Shown: positions 9,029 through 17,856 of the stretch, piece by piece
Position numbering within the stretch: the first letter of the stretch is position 1
Layout: each line of letters begins with the position of its first letter
From: Bacteroidales bacterium
Lineage (GTDB): Bacteria > Bacteroidota > Bacteroidia > Bacteroidales > PWNQ01
DNA: 41,310 bases
Direction of reading: 5' to 3'
Assembly: GCA_021740245.1 (NCBI GenBank)
Contig: JAIPAE010000007.1
Span: 1-41,310 of the forward strand
The notes under the pieces: model-generated
What the model was told of the DNA's origin: nothing
Database searches by the model: none
The model's input: the letters and a program-made list of their open reading frames with translations, nothing else
Made by a program: the position numbers and the translations under genes

Positions 9029-9529
9029 CTAAAAGGAGTTCAATATAATAGGCGGTGTGCGAACTGTGTTGCTGTGGTGTAGCGCTCTGTCAACAATGAA
9101 TATATCAAAAACAACAGTATCACCCGGTATAAAAACATCCATTGAAAAGATATCCAGCTCCATTTCTATTTCACCTTCTATGCTTTCGCCTTCTTGCACG
9201 TTTTCAAGCAGTGGAATTCTACCGTGATAAGGGATGCTGGTCTGTACAGAGTCATACTGACCGTTTTTACGTTCAAAAATGTAAAGAAAAAAATTATAAA
9301 AATAGGTGCTGTCATAAGGATAAAGTGTATCGGATTTGGCCAGGCCAATGTCCCCATCCCCGTCGGTATAACTCAAGGTAATAATGCCTGTGGAATCCTG
9401 ATTTACTTTTCGAAAATCCTCAAATTTGATCTTTGGCTCAATTGGATAATCCTTATCATCCGTGCATGAACTAAGAAACATCAAACCGGAAAGGATAGCG
9501 ATTAAAATGTATATCAGTAATTTTTTCAT
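9029..9529 (-). CDS. Small lipoprotein of unknown function
   Basis: The protein has 166 residues from the ATG at 9529, which gives a proper lipoprotein signal: MKKLLIYILIAILSG followed by the lipobox LSSC with Cys22. A longer in-frame start at 9589 would bury the signal. The mature part contains YTDGDGDIGL near residue 54, an acidic stretch common in small Bacteroidota lipoproteins. The remainder looks like beta strands. No catalytic motif is seen. It lies between deoC and mrdA with a 52-base gap to mrdA, so it may share their transcript. I do not recognise a named family. Confidence 0.8.
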   Translation of the reverse strand: MKKLLIYILIAILSGLMFLSSCTDDKDYPIEPKIKFEDFRKVNQDSTGIITLSYTDGDGDIGLAKSDTLYPYDSTYFYNFFLYIFERKNGQYDSVQTSIPYHGRIPLLENVQEGESIEGEIEMELDIFSMDVFIPGDTVVFDIFIVDRALHHSNTVRTPPIILNSF

Positions 9530-9602
9530 ATTTGTTATTAAACGATGTTTTGTTTGCCTTATTTTGTTTATCAGGATAAAACAGAACAAATCCTGTTATT
9601 AA

Positions 9603-10448
9603 TTACAATTCATTCACAATTTTTGTTGTCAATCGGCTGGCTCCGATCCGAAAAAGCTTTTTATTAAGCCAATCTTTGCCAAGGTGTCCATAGAGTACCC
9701 GGATGTAGTCTTTTGCTGCTTCGGGGTCGGAAATACCACCAGCCGGTTTAATGCCAATTTTTCGATTTTCTTTGTAGTAATATGTTTTTATAACATCTAG
9801 CATGGCCAAATAAGCCTCTAGAGTGGCAGCAGGTTTTATTTTGCCTGTGGAAGTTTTGATAAAATCAGCGCCGGCCTGAATAGCGATCTCGGCAGCTTTG
9901 CGGATAATGTTAATGTCTTTTAACTCTCCGGTTTCCAGGATCACCTTCAGATGCGTATTTCCAATGGTTTTTTTTATTTCATGTATTTCATGATACACAT
10001 GACGGTAATTGTCATCCAGCATTTGACCACGGGAAATGACCATATCAATTTCTGTTGCTCCGCTTGCAACTGCGTAATTGGCTTCTTCAACTCTTAGGTG
10101 CATCGGACTTTGAGCCGATGGGAAAGCACCTGCAACGCAGGCAATATTTATTTCTGTGTTTTGTAGTTCCCGCTTTGCCGTTTCAGCAAATACCGGATAA
10201 ACACAAACAGCAGCTACTGTTGACTGATTTCCGGTTTTATTTTTTATATCCAGCGCCTGATGACATAAATCCTGTATTTTTTTTTCGTTATCGGTTCCCT
10301 CTAGGCTGGTATGATCAATGACATTGAGTATAAACTGATTCAATTGATGTTGGTTCTCAAATGGGACATCAATCTTTAAGTACTCATCCAGCTTTTCTTT
10401 TATTGTATCAAGCGGCAATTCCGGACAAATAAATTTCATATCCTTCAA
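9603..10448 (-). CDS. deoC: Deoxyribose-phosphate aldolase
   Basis: The protein has 281 residues. DeoC cleaves 2-deoxyribose-5-phosphate to glyceraldehyde-3-phosphate and acetaldehyde in deoxynucleoside breakdown. The expected residues are present: Asp in DHTSL (about 45), Lys168 in LKVILETGEL, the Schiff-base Lys198 in ADFIKTSTGK, and the relay Lys234 in GIKPAGGI. The length fits the longer class of DeoC. The start could be the ATG at 10448 or the one at 10439 (MKFICPELP). Nearby genes are not deoxynucleoside catabolism genes, so the context adds little. Confidence 0.93.
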   Translation of the reverse strand: MKDMKFICPELPLDTIKEKLDEYLKIDVPFENQHQLNQFILNVIDHTSLEGTDNEKKIQDLCHQALDIKNKTGNQSTVAAVCVYPVFAETAKRELQNTEINIACVAGAFPSAQSPMHLRVEEANYAVASGATEIDMVISRGQMLDDNYRHVYHEIHEIKKTIGNTHLKVILETGELKDINIIRKAAEIAIQAGADFIKTSTGKIKPAATLEAYLAMLDVIKTYYYKENRKIGIKPAGGISDPEAAKDYIRVLYGHLGKDWLNKKLFRIGASRLTTKIVNEL

Positions 10449-10470
10449 TCGGTTTGTGTTAAACGAAGTT

Positions 10471-10478
10471 CAAATATA
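10471..10478 (-). promoter_or_regulatory. Candidate -7 box for deoC
   Basis: The minus strand reads TATATTTG (TAnnTTTG), 22 bases before the deoC ATG, in the divergent gap shared with the symporter gene. Confidence 0.5.
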
Positions 10479-10514
10479 ATTCATAATCTGAAAATAGCAG
10501 CTTATTTCAATTGA

Positions 10515-10548
10515 TTTGTTGGGAAATTCAAAGATTTCTGTATTTTAG
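10515..10548 (+). promoter_or_regulatory. Candidate promoter for the symporter-Omp85 pair
   Basis: TTTG at 10515-10518 and TATTTTAG at 10541-10548 are 22 bases apart. The second box differs from TAnnTTTG at one base. It lies 19 bases before the ATG at 10568, which fits that start and not the upstream in-frame ATG at 10511. Confidence 0.45.
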
Positions 10549-10567
10549 TCAACGCCAAAAACGAGCT

Positions 10568-11914
10568 ATGGGAACTTTATCTACCGGTAATTTAATAATG
10601 TTGATTACTTATGCCCTGATTTGTGTTGGGATAGGACTTTGGAGTTCCAGGAGGCAGAAGGAAGAGGATTATTTGATCGCAGGCAGAAATATGAGCCTCT
10701 ATGGATTTATGGCTTCTGTTGTTGCGAGTTATATCGGAGGTGCAGCTATTGTTGCATATACTGCCTTTGTTTATCAGTTCGGGCTGGCAGCGATGATGGT
10801 TTTTGTGGGAACAGCCATAGGCTTTCTGGTGTTTATCCCCTATGCGCTGAAGCTCAGGAAAATTAGCTATGAAAAGAAATTTTACACCCTTTCCGACTGG
10901 TTCTATTTTAATTACGATAAAAAAACCGGATTGTTGTCTGCCCTGATACTTTTTGTAGTTTATTTCGGAATGCTGTTAAACCAATTCATTGCAGGCAGCA
11001 GTATTTTGCATTCCATCAGTGGGTGGAGTTATGAAACCGCATTGATATTTTCCAGCCTGATCATTACAATTTATTTGATGGCCGGAGGCTTTCGGAGCGT
11101 TATTAAAACAGATATGTTTCAGTATTTTGTGTTGCTGGTTTTGTTTATACTGATTGGTTATTTGCTTATGCATGAAGGAGAAAGCCGCGCAGTGGATTTT
11201 TATCAAAAATCAAATATGAAATTTTCTGATGCAGTATCATTTATTTTTTTCGGAGTGTTTATCATCTTTCAATCGGCAGAGTATTGGCAGCGAGTTTATG
11301 CTGCTAAGAATAAGAAAGTAATAAAACAAGGGTTTATAGGGTCTTCTGTTTTGGTTTTGATCACAGGATTAGCATTAACTTTTATTGGAATGGCTGCACG
11401 GACAGGGAATGCTGATCTGGATGCTAATCATGCAATTGCTTACGGACTTTCTGATATGTTACCCACGCCGATGCTGGGTTTTGGTTTGATCCTGATTTTT
11501 GCAGCTATCATGAGTTCAGCCGATACAATCATATTTGTTTTGGCATCCAGTTTGGCTGAAGATTATTTCGGGCATTTTTCAAAAAAAGAGAAAACACCCA
11601 AACGCTTAATGAAACAAACCCGTATTTTTATTTTGCTGTTTGGAATTGGCGGTTTTGCGTTGGCGTGGTTTTTTCGCGATATTATTGAGGTATTGAAATT
11701 TATAACCGGATTGGGATTTACAATTATACCGGGGATTATCGGGTCTTTTCACTGGAAGATTTCTTCACGGGCAATTTTCATAAGTTTTTTAAGCGGTTTG
11801 ATTTATATTTTCGTAATCATATTATTGGGTGTTTTAAGGATTGAAGCAGCAGTTGCTTCTATTCTGGTAGCTGCGATTGCTTTAACTATAGCTCATCAGT
11901 TTACAAAAAAATAA
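10568..11914 (+). CDS. Sodium:solute symporter family transporter
   Basis: The protein has 448 residues from the ATG at 10568; a longer frame from 10511 adds 19 unlikely residues and overlaps the promoter. It has about 12-13 hydrophobic helices. The N-terminal pattern (YALICVGIGLWSSRR, then EEDYLIAGRNM) is typical of the SSS (solute:sodium symporter) family, as is the glycine-rich helix SYIGGAAIVAYTAF. By family it uses the sodium gradient to import a small organic solute across the inner membrane. The substrate cannot be read from sequence. The next gene starts four bases after the stop, so the pair is probably one operon. Confidence 0.88.
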   Translation: MGTLSTGNLIMLITYALICVGIGLWSSRRQKEEDYLIAGRNMSLYGFMASVVASYIGGAAIVAYTAFVYQFGLAAMMVFVGTAIGFLVFIPYALKLRKISYEKKFYTLSDWFYFNYDKKTGLLSALILFVVYFGMLLNQFIAGSSILHSISGWSYETALIFSSLIITIYLMAGGFRSVIKTDMFQYFVLLVLFILIGYLLMHEGESRAVDFYQKSNMKFSDAVSFIFFGVFIIFQSAEYWQRVYAAKNKKVIKQGFIGSSVLVLITGLALTFIGMAARTGNADLDANHAIAYGLSDMLPTPMLGFGLILIFAAIMSSADTIIFVLASSLAEDYFGHFSKKEKTPKRLMKQTRIFILLFGIGGFALAWFFRDIIEVLKFITGLGFTIIPGIIGSFHWKISSRAIFISFLSGLIYIFVIILLGVLRIEAAVASILVAAIALTIAHQFTKK

Positions 11915-11918
11915 AACC

Positions 11919-13232
11919 ATGAAAAAACATTTGTTTATTTCGATAATTTGGATCATCATATCTTTTGCTGCGATAGCACAAAAAGATACTGCTGAAATAA
12001 AAAAAGGATGGAATATAGGTATTTTACCGGTAATTAGTTATGATTCCGATTTGGGATTGAAATACGGGGGATTGACCAATATCTATGATTATGGTGATGG
12101 TTCTCTGTATCCTGGTTACAAGCACTCTGTTTATCTTGAGGTTTCACGCACAACAAAGGGAAGCGGAATTAATCAGTTATTTTATGATTCTAAAAATTTG
12201 TTTCCCGGTAAAGATATACGAGTTACTGCTGACCTTAGTTATTTGACAGAGAAAGCCCTGAACTTTTACGGGTTCAATGGATATCAGTCTGTATATAATC
12301 CGGATTGGGAAGACCGGGAGCATGAAGATTATCATTCCCGTATGTTTTATCGTTTGGAAAGGAAAATATTCAGAACTTTTCTGGATTTTCAGGTACCATT
12401 AAGGGGAAACTTTCGCTGGCTGCTAGGGGTCGGGCACTTTAATATAAAAGTCGGAGAAGTGGATATCGATAATTTGAATGAAGGGCGCGACCCGGAAGAT
12501 CTTTTGCCGGATACATTTTCGTTGTTTACCAGATATAAAGAACGAAACTGGATAGATGCAAAGGAGAGTGATGGGGGAATAGTAAATTATTTTAAAACCG
12601 GTGTGATATATGATAGCCGGGATAACGAGCCAAATCCGATGAGCGGAATGTTTTCAGAGATTCTGTTTATGACAGCCCCGCGGTTTCTGGGAAATAATGA
12701 ACATCCCTACACTAAAATAGCGCTTACACATCGGCAATACTTTACGCTTGTTCCCCAAAAGCTTTCATTTGTTTACCGGATCAATTATCAAAGTACGATA
12801 AGCGGAAAAGCGCCATTTTACATGGAACCCTATATGATCATGTCTTTTAGTCCTAATGTTTCAAATGAGGCATTGGGCGGGGCGAAAACCCTCAGAGGCA
12901 TACTCAGGCAACGTTTAACCGGAGAAGGTTATATTTTCGGAAACTTTGAAACCCGATGGAAGTTATATAAATTCAAACTGATAAAACAAAATTTTTACCT
13001 GGCGCTCAGCGGATTTTTTGATACGGGTCGGATAACAGATTTCCGGGAAACCGCAGCCCCTGCATCAAGTAAATATTTGTCAGGAGATCAGGAAGAGTTC
13101 CATCATAGCCTTGGCGTTGGCTTCCATGCTGCCATGAATGAAAATTTTATCCTAGCGGTTGATTTTGGAAAAGCTTTGGATAAAAGAGATGGTAATTCAG
13201 GAATTTATGTAGGTATGAACTGGTTATTTTAA
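11919..13232 (+). CDS. BamA/TamA (Omp85)-like outer-membrane barrel protein
   Basis: The protein has 437 residues with a signal peptide (MKKHLFISIIWIIISFAAIAQ). The rest is alternating beta-strand sequence ending in GIYVGMNWLF, with a terminal aromatic as expected of a barrel. GGAKTLRGILRQRLTGEG near residue 320 resembles the conserved L6 RG(F/Y) loop of Omp85 barrels. It lacks a recognisable set of POTRA domains, so it is a short barrel-only Omp85 relative and not BamA itself. It follows the symporter by four bases, which suggests an outer-membrane step linked to that transporter, but this is inference. Its 3' end overlaps the convergent gldE end by four bases. Confidence 0.8.
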   Translation: MKKHLFISIIWIIISFAAIAQKDTAEIKKGWNIGILPVISYDSDLGLKYGGLTNIYDYGDGSLYPGYKHSVYLEVSRTTKGSGINQLFYDSKNLFPGKDIRVTADLSYLTEKALNFYGFNGYQSVYNPDWEDREHEDYHSRMFYRLERKIFRTFLDFQVPLRGNFRWLLGVGHFNIKVGEVDIDNLNEGRDPEDLLPDTFSLFTRYKERNWIDAKESDGGIVNYFKTGVIYDSRDNEPNPMSGMFSEILFMTAPRFLGNNEHPYTKIALTHRQYFTLVPQKLSFVYRINYQSTISGKAPFYMEPYMIMSFSPNVSNEALGGAKTLRGILRQRLTGEGYIFGNFETRWKLYKFKLIKQNFYLALSGFFDTGRITDFRETAAPASSKYLSGDQEEFHHSLGVGFHAAMNENFILAVDFGKALDKRDGNSGIYVGMNWLF

Positions 13233-14503
13233 GACTCAATCAATTCAACGCGAACCTGGTCAATGCGGGTTTCGCTGGCTTTCAATATAGTAAACCGGTA
13301 ATTATTGATCTCAATTTCAGAACCTGTTACAGGGATGTTTTCGTATTGATGCAAAATGTATCCTGCCAGCGTTTCATATTCTTCGGTATCCGGCAAATCC
13401 AAATGATATTTTTCATTCAGTAGGTCTATTTCCAGACGGCCGGAAAAGACATATTCATTTTCACCGGTTTGTTTTTCAATGAGTTCATCCATGTCAAACT
13501 CATCATTGATCTCCCCAAAAATTTCTTCAATTACATCTTCAAGTGTAAGCATTCCTGATGTTCCTCCAAATTCGTCGACAACAACAGCGATACTTTTTTG
13601 TTCTTTGATAAGCCTGGAAAGTAACTGATTGGCCATCATTGTTCCGGGGACAAATAAAATTGGTTTCAGTATGGCTTTGATAGTTTTGGGTTTGCTAAAC
13701 ATGTCATAAGCATGCGTATACCCGATGATGTTGTCAATACTTTCCCGGTAGATGATTATTTTGGAGTGACCGCTTTCTACATAAGCTTGCTGTAATGTTT
13801 CAATGTCGTTGTTTTCTTCAAGGGCGATAATTTCCGTACGAGGGATCATACATTCTTTTAACCGGATATTCTTGAACTCTATCGCATTGTGCAACATTTG
13901 GATCTCAGGATTCAGCATTGTTTCTTCTTCCCGTTTTTCATGGGTGTATTCCTTTACATACATGTCAAGGTCTATTGGAGCTAAAGGAAAACTTTCTTCA
14001 TTAAATTCCATCTTAAAAATTTTTCTCAGAATGAATTTGGCTGTCTGGAAGAAAAACATATTTAACGGATAGAATATGACATAAAGTATTTTCAGGGGAA
14101 TAGCAAAAATACTGAGTACTCTGTTTGAATAGATTCTGAAAATCACTTTAGGCAAAAATTCAGCGGTCACTAAAATGATAAGAGTGGCAATAATAGTTTG
14201 AGATGTTAACAGAAATGTATTATAAGATGCCAGTTCGGGGAACTGGTTTTTTAGGGTGGGTTCAATAATCCGGGCTGCAGCAATACCATATATGACCAGA
14301 GCAATATTGTTACCCAGCAATAATGATGAAATAAAACTGGAGGGAGACTTTACAAAGGAAGAAAGTATCCGGCCGCTGAGCTTTCTCTTATGCCTGTCAA
14401 GTTCAACCAGAAGTTTGTTTGAACTGACAAATGCTATTTCCACACCTGAAAAGAAGGCAGAGAAAAGAATTGTAATAAAAATAATTAACCAGTTTACATC
14501 CAT
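13229..14503 (-). CDS. gldE: CNNM/CBS domain protein, GldE-like (CorC/HlyC family)
   Basis: The protein has 424 residues. Residues 1-190 form a CNNM (DUF21) membrane domain with about four helices and the motif FFSGVEIAFVSSNK. A CBS pair covers about 205-340 (CMIPRTEIIALEEN, then VVDEFGGTSGMLTLEDVIEE). A CorC/HlyC C-terminal domain follows. Members are linked to magnesium or other cation export. In gliding Bacteroidota the homologue is called GldE and supports the GldD/GldE steps of motility or secretion. No gldD is seen here. It is the last gene of the coaX run, 33 bases after lptC. Symbol assigned by family and context; a plain CorC-like transporter is the alternative. Confidence 0.82.
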   Translation of the reverse strand: MDVNWLIIFITILFSAFFSGVEIAFVSSNKLLVELDRHKRKLSGRILSSFVKSPSSFISSLLLGNNIALVIYGIAAARIIEPTLKNQFPELASYNTFLLTSQTIIATLIILVTAEFLPKVIFRIYSNRVLSIFAIPLKILYVIFYPLNMFFFQTAKFILRKIFKMEFNEESFPLAPIDLDMYVKEYTHEKREEETMLNPEIQMLHNAIEFKNIRLKECMIPRTEIIALEENNDIETLQQAYVESGHSKIIIYRESIDNIIGYTHAYDMFSKPKTIKAILKPILFVPGTMMANQLLSRLIKEQKSIAVVVDEFGGTSGMLTLEDVIEEIFGEINDEFDMDELIEKQTGENEYVFSGRLEIDLLNEKYHLDLPDTEEYETLAGYILHQYENIPVTGSEIEINNYRFTILKASETRIDQVRVELIES

Positions 14504-14536
14504 GGGGATCAGTTAAATTTCATTCAAATTTATAAA

Positions 14537-15166
14537 TTACCTGGATTTTGCGGTATCTTTTTTTGTGTTCTTTTTTTTCCCGAAGTCTTCATTCAGATAG
14601 ATAGGCCCCCGAGGCTTAAGAATAGTGTAGTTGTTCATTTCTTCGTCGGCCTCAAGTCCTTCCCCGGATAAAATTTTATCATCCGTGGTTATCTTAACGT
14701 ATTCATCGGAGAATATTTTTCTTTTCTTCTGATCCCAGATTAGATGCTCAGTGTTAAGTCTTTCGTTTTTTGCATTTACGACCACAACATCGTTTCTGGC
14801 TTCCATTATTCTGGATTTTTCATAACTGACGGCGTAATTGGATGTGAGGGTTGTTTTAATGCTTCCTGTACTGTCAAAAAATCTCACGTACAAGCCTTCC
14901 GGCATTTCCATGTAAGGTTCTTCCCCTTCATAGGTTTTCATAAGCTCACTATTGAGCCGCATTTTGATATTTCCGGAATCGGAATAAGTGATCTGAACAT
15001 CCTTTGCGATATCCACCGGCATTTCCTCTTCTTCCGATATGCTGGAAACCGTAGCCATATCATTAGAGCAGGCAAAGAGCAACAACATGCCAAACATGCA
15101 GATGCTCTTTGCTATTTTTTTTATGAGCGGAGTTGCTCTATTTCTGTCTAATGATTGTAGTTTCAT
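14537..15166 (-). CDS. lptC: LPS export protein LptC
   Basis: The protein has 209 residues. Its N-terminus has a hydrophobic stretch ending in a lipobox-like LLFACS, so it is probably a lipoprotein, as is common for Bacteroidota LptC. The body is beta-jellyroll-like and contains the repeating LptC pattern (DVQITYSDSGNIKMRLNSEL, then LTSNYAVSYEKS and IFSDEYVKITTDDKILSGEG). LptC bridges the LptBFG transporter and LptA in lipopolysaccharide transit through the periplasm. The start overlaps the 3' end of the TPR gene by 29 bases, indicating translational coupling. A start further downstream, nearer the hydrophobic segment, is possible. Confidence 0.85.
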   Translation of the reverse strand: MKLQSLDRNRATPLIKKIAKSICMFGMLLLFACSNDMATVSSISEEEEMPVDIAKDVQITYSDSGNIKMRLNSELMKTYEGEEPYMEMPEGLYVRFFDSTGSIKTTLTSNYAVSYEKSRIMEARNDVVVVNAKNERLNTEHLIWDQKKRKIFSDEYVKITTDDKILSGEGLEADEEMNNYTILKPRGPIYLNEDFGKKKNTKKDTAKSR

Positions 15167-16547
15167 TGATCCAACAACCTACAGTATATTTATCCCCGGG
15201 ATTATAATTTTCAAAGAAGAGTTCATCCCGGGTGGGGAAATACTGACTAAATTTATTTATCTTTTGTTGTGCTTTTTCTGCTACATCAGGATCAACACTT
15301 TTTGCCTTTTGATATTTATCTACGGCTGCCCAGTAAATCGATTTGCTTTCAACCTTATTGTCACTCTTACATACTGATGCACTGTTGGCATAAAGATCAC
15401 CAATGAGGATGTAGCACCTGCCGTCATCAGGCTTGTAATCAAGAGCTTTCAGTGCATTTGTTCTTGCTGAAGAACGTTTACCCTGAGCATTATTCACATT
15501 GGCCAGTAAATAATAGGCCTCATTGATTTTCGTTGAATCCTTGAATAATGTTGCAGCCTGTTTAAGATAATTCTCGGCATCATTAAACATTTCTCGTTTA
15601 ATGGACATCTTACCCATTAAGAAGGCGGATTCAGCACTTGGCTCCAGACTGTGTAATTTCCTGGTTGCATTGAAATAAAGATCACTTTCCGTACATCCCT
15701 TATCGTTCAGCATAGAAGAAATACGTTTAAGCAATTTCAGGTCTTCAGGATTCTCTTTGAATCGTTTATTGAAAATCTCATTCAAATCTTCACAATCAGC
15801 AAACGGGTCAAACATTTGTTCAATTCTTGGTTTCAGATTCTCGAAAGACTCATAGTTTTTAACTTTATTATCAATGGCATTTTCATAAACAGTTATTACC
15901 TTGTCGTATGTTCTGACAATAATGTCTTTATCTGCTTTACCCATTCTAAACATGTTGATGGCAGAATAAAGATGATAGTAAAGAACAGGAGCGATGTAGT
16001 TATCTTCTTTCACATAATTAAAGGATTTTTCAAAGAGCTTAAAACTTTCTTCGATGTGTCCTTTTTTGTATTTCATATGATCAACGGCTTTTCGTCCGAG
16101 GATATATCCAACGCCCTCTTTCCAGCCATACATTTCCAGTCGCTGATCGTAAACATTCATCAAAGTATCGGCATATGCCGGTTTGTATTCGTCTTCAGTA
16201 TTATTGTACAGGTACTTGATAATCTCAGCTCCATCACGGTAAATATTCTGACTGGCAACCGGGCAGTTATTGAAAACCCAGCGCCAGGGCTGAATGGCAC
16301 TTTGCATATAATCTTTTGCTTCATCCAGTTTACCGGCATCTTTGGTCTTTTTGTAATTTTTATAATATTCACGGTAAAGAGAAAAGTTTTTTACACATTT
16401 AGCGCTGTCTTCTCCCCATTTGGGCAAATCAGGTTTGGAAACATTGATGGCTTTTGTTCTACTGGTATCTTCCTGCCCATACACTGATATTGTCAAAAAG
16501 CCTGGTAATACTATAAGCAACAATAATTTTAAATAACTCGATTTCAT
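15138..16547 (-). CDS. Secreted tetratricopeptide-repeat protein
   Basis: The protein has 469 residues from the ATG at 16547, which gives a signal peptide (MKSSYLKLLLLIVLPGFLTISVYGQ). A longer in-frame start at 16601 would place 18 residues ahead of it and is less likely. The C-terminal half contains TPR-like helix pairs (SAESAFLMGKMSIKREMFND, then AYYLLANVNNAQGKRSSART and CYILIGDLYANSASVC). TPR proteins form scaffolds for protein contacts, here in the periplasm. The gene lies between the outer-membrane protein and lptC in a run whose order I recall as conserved in Bacteroidota, so a role in envelope assembly is plausible but not shown. Confidence 0.82.
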   Translation of the reverse strand: MKSSYLKLLLLIVLPGFLTISVYGQEDTSRTKAINVSKPDLPKWGEDSAKCVKNFSLYREYYKNYKKTKDAGKLDEAKDYMQSAIQPWRWVFNNCPVASQNIYRDGAEIIKYLYNNTEDEYKPAYADTLMNVYDQRLEMYGWKEGVGYILGRKAVDHMKYKKGHIEESFKLFEKSFNYVKEDNYIAPVLYYHLYSAINMFRMGKADKDIIVRTYDKVITVYENAIDNKVKNYESFENLKPRIEQMFDPFADCEDLNEIFNKRFKENPEDLKLLKRISSMLNDKGCTESDLYFNATRKLHSLEPSAESAFLMGKMSIKREMFNDAENYLKQAATLFKDSTKINEAYYLLANVNNAQGKRSSARTNALKALDYKPDDGRCYILIGDLYANSASVCKSDNKVESKSIYWAAVDKYQKAKSVDPDVAEKAQQKINKFSQYFPTRDELFFENYNPGDKYTVGCWINETTIIRQK

Positions 16548-16566
16548 TGTTTTCTCTTTTAAGTTT

Positions 16567-17856
16567 TTAATCATATCTTCGTTTAATAAACCATCTTTCA
16601 AAAATGGACAACCCTAATGAGAATTTAACATATTTCTCTTTGATAAGGTTATGGTCTGTGGTGCCTAACTGGCCGACTTCTACACCTAAATCAATAGTGG
16701 AAGCCGAACCAGGTACCGGGAAACCCAATCCAAAACTTATGCCAAACTGGTTAAGTTGTGTTCCTCTTAGTTGCAGATAGGACTGATGATATTTCACTCC
16801 CAGGCGGTAGTTTACTTTTTTCCAGTAGGGTGAAATGCTGGTGCTTTGAGGTGATGCCTCATAACCCAGAGCAGCCGTTAATGAATTTTTCAGAGAGTCT
16901 TTCACCCCAAAGGATTCGTAATTTTCCCAGTTTTCATAGGTGAAATCACCGGCCAGTTGCCAGGAGTTTGTTTTGCTGTAGACAAAGCCTGCACCAAACC
17001 TGTTTGGTAAAACAATATTTCCTTTCTCACCCTGGTTCTGTATTATTGTATCAAAAACAGCCGAAATGTCGTTGGACGTCACCTTCATGCTCTCTACCAG
17101 ATAATCACGGTTTGTACCTATGGATGTTTTATTGCTGAAGGTGGCTCCGAGTGCAAGCCTGCGTTCTTCTTTTAGTTCCTTTTCATAATGAATGCCATAG
17201 CTAAAAGCATAATCTCCGGGACTTTGTGTTTCTGTTATCCTGGTATCCAGATAATTGATTGAATCCGGGAAAAGACTGGAACGTGTAAAATCCATACGAC
17301 CAAAATAATAGGTGGCATTTACACCTATAGATAATTCGTCAGTAATTGAAACTCCTGTCCCCAGATAAAACTGGTTGATACCTCCGCTGCCTTCATATTG
17401 ATAAGCAACATGACCGATGTTATCCAGAACATAGTCATCGTTAATATTATAACCGACATTACTGTATGGAATTAAACCGAAAGAAACGCCAAGCCATTTT
17501 GTAATTGGTGTGCCGAATTGTAAATAACCCAATGATGTATAATTGGATTTTTCAGTTTGATTGTTAGTAGAAAGTTCGGTTTGCTGCGAACGCAATCCGC
17601 CATTGAAAACAAAGGATTGCTGCATAAACCTTGAATAAGTTGCCGGATTATCATAGTTGATATACAAGCGGCTTGCCATTGCCTGGTTTACGCCACCCAT
17701 CCCTAACGTCCTGGCATTGGTCGTCTGATTCAGGGCCCCGATTCCATAACGGGAATAAGGGGAAGAAATGCGGGTCTGGGATTTTAAGGAAATGCTTATG
17801 AGGCAAAAGATAACAAGAGCCAAAGCAACTGAGATATTTTTTTTCTGTTTATACAT
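16567..17856 (-). CDS. Outer-membrane protein, FadL/OMPP1-like barrel
   Basis: The protein has 429 residues with a signal peptide ending near SISLKSQ. The mature start RISSPYSRYGIGALNQTTNA, followed by RTLGMGGVNQA and NYDNPATYS, is the N-terminal pattern of FadL-like outer-membrane proteins in Bacteroidota. The remainder is rich in alternating beta strands and aromatic girdle residues. It may be a channel for hydrophobic compounds, but no substrate is known. The start overlaps the coaX stop by eight bases, and the TPR gene begins 20 bases after its stop, so it belongs to one transcript with both. Confidence 0.82.
   Translation of the reverse strand: MYKQKKNISVALALVIFCLISISLKSQTRISSPYSRYGIGALNQTTNARTLGMGGVNQAMASRLYINYDNPATYSRFMQQSFVFNGGLRSQQTELSTNNQTEKSNYTSLGYLQFGTPITKWLGVSFGLIPYSNVGYNINDDYVLDNIGHVAYQYEGSGGINQFYLGTGVSITDELSIGVNATYYFGRMDFTRSSLFPDSINYLDTRITETQSPGDYAFSYGIHYEKELKEERRLALGATFSNKTSIGTNRDYLVESMKVTSNDISAVFDTIIQNQGEKGNIVLPNRFGAGFVYSKTNSWQLAGDFTYENWENYESFGVKDSLKNSLTAALGYEASPQSTSISPYWKKVNYRLGVKYHQSYLQLRGTQLNQFGISFGLGFPVPGSASTIDLGVEVGQLGTTDHNLIKEKYVKFSLGLSIFERWFIKRRYD

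Noticed and set aside
15816-16487. Forward-strand frame of 223 codons
   Set aside because: Antisense to the TPR gene; its composition is the usual hydrophobic shadow of a charged helical protein.
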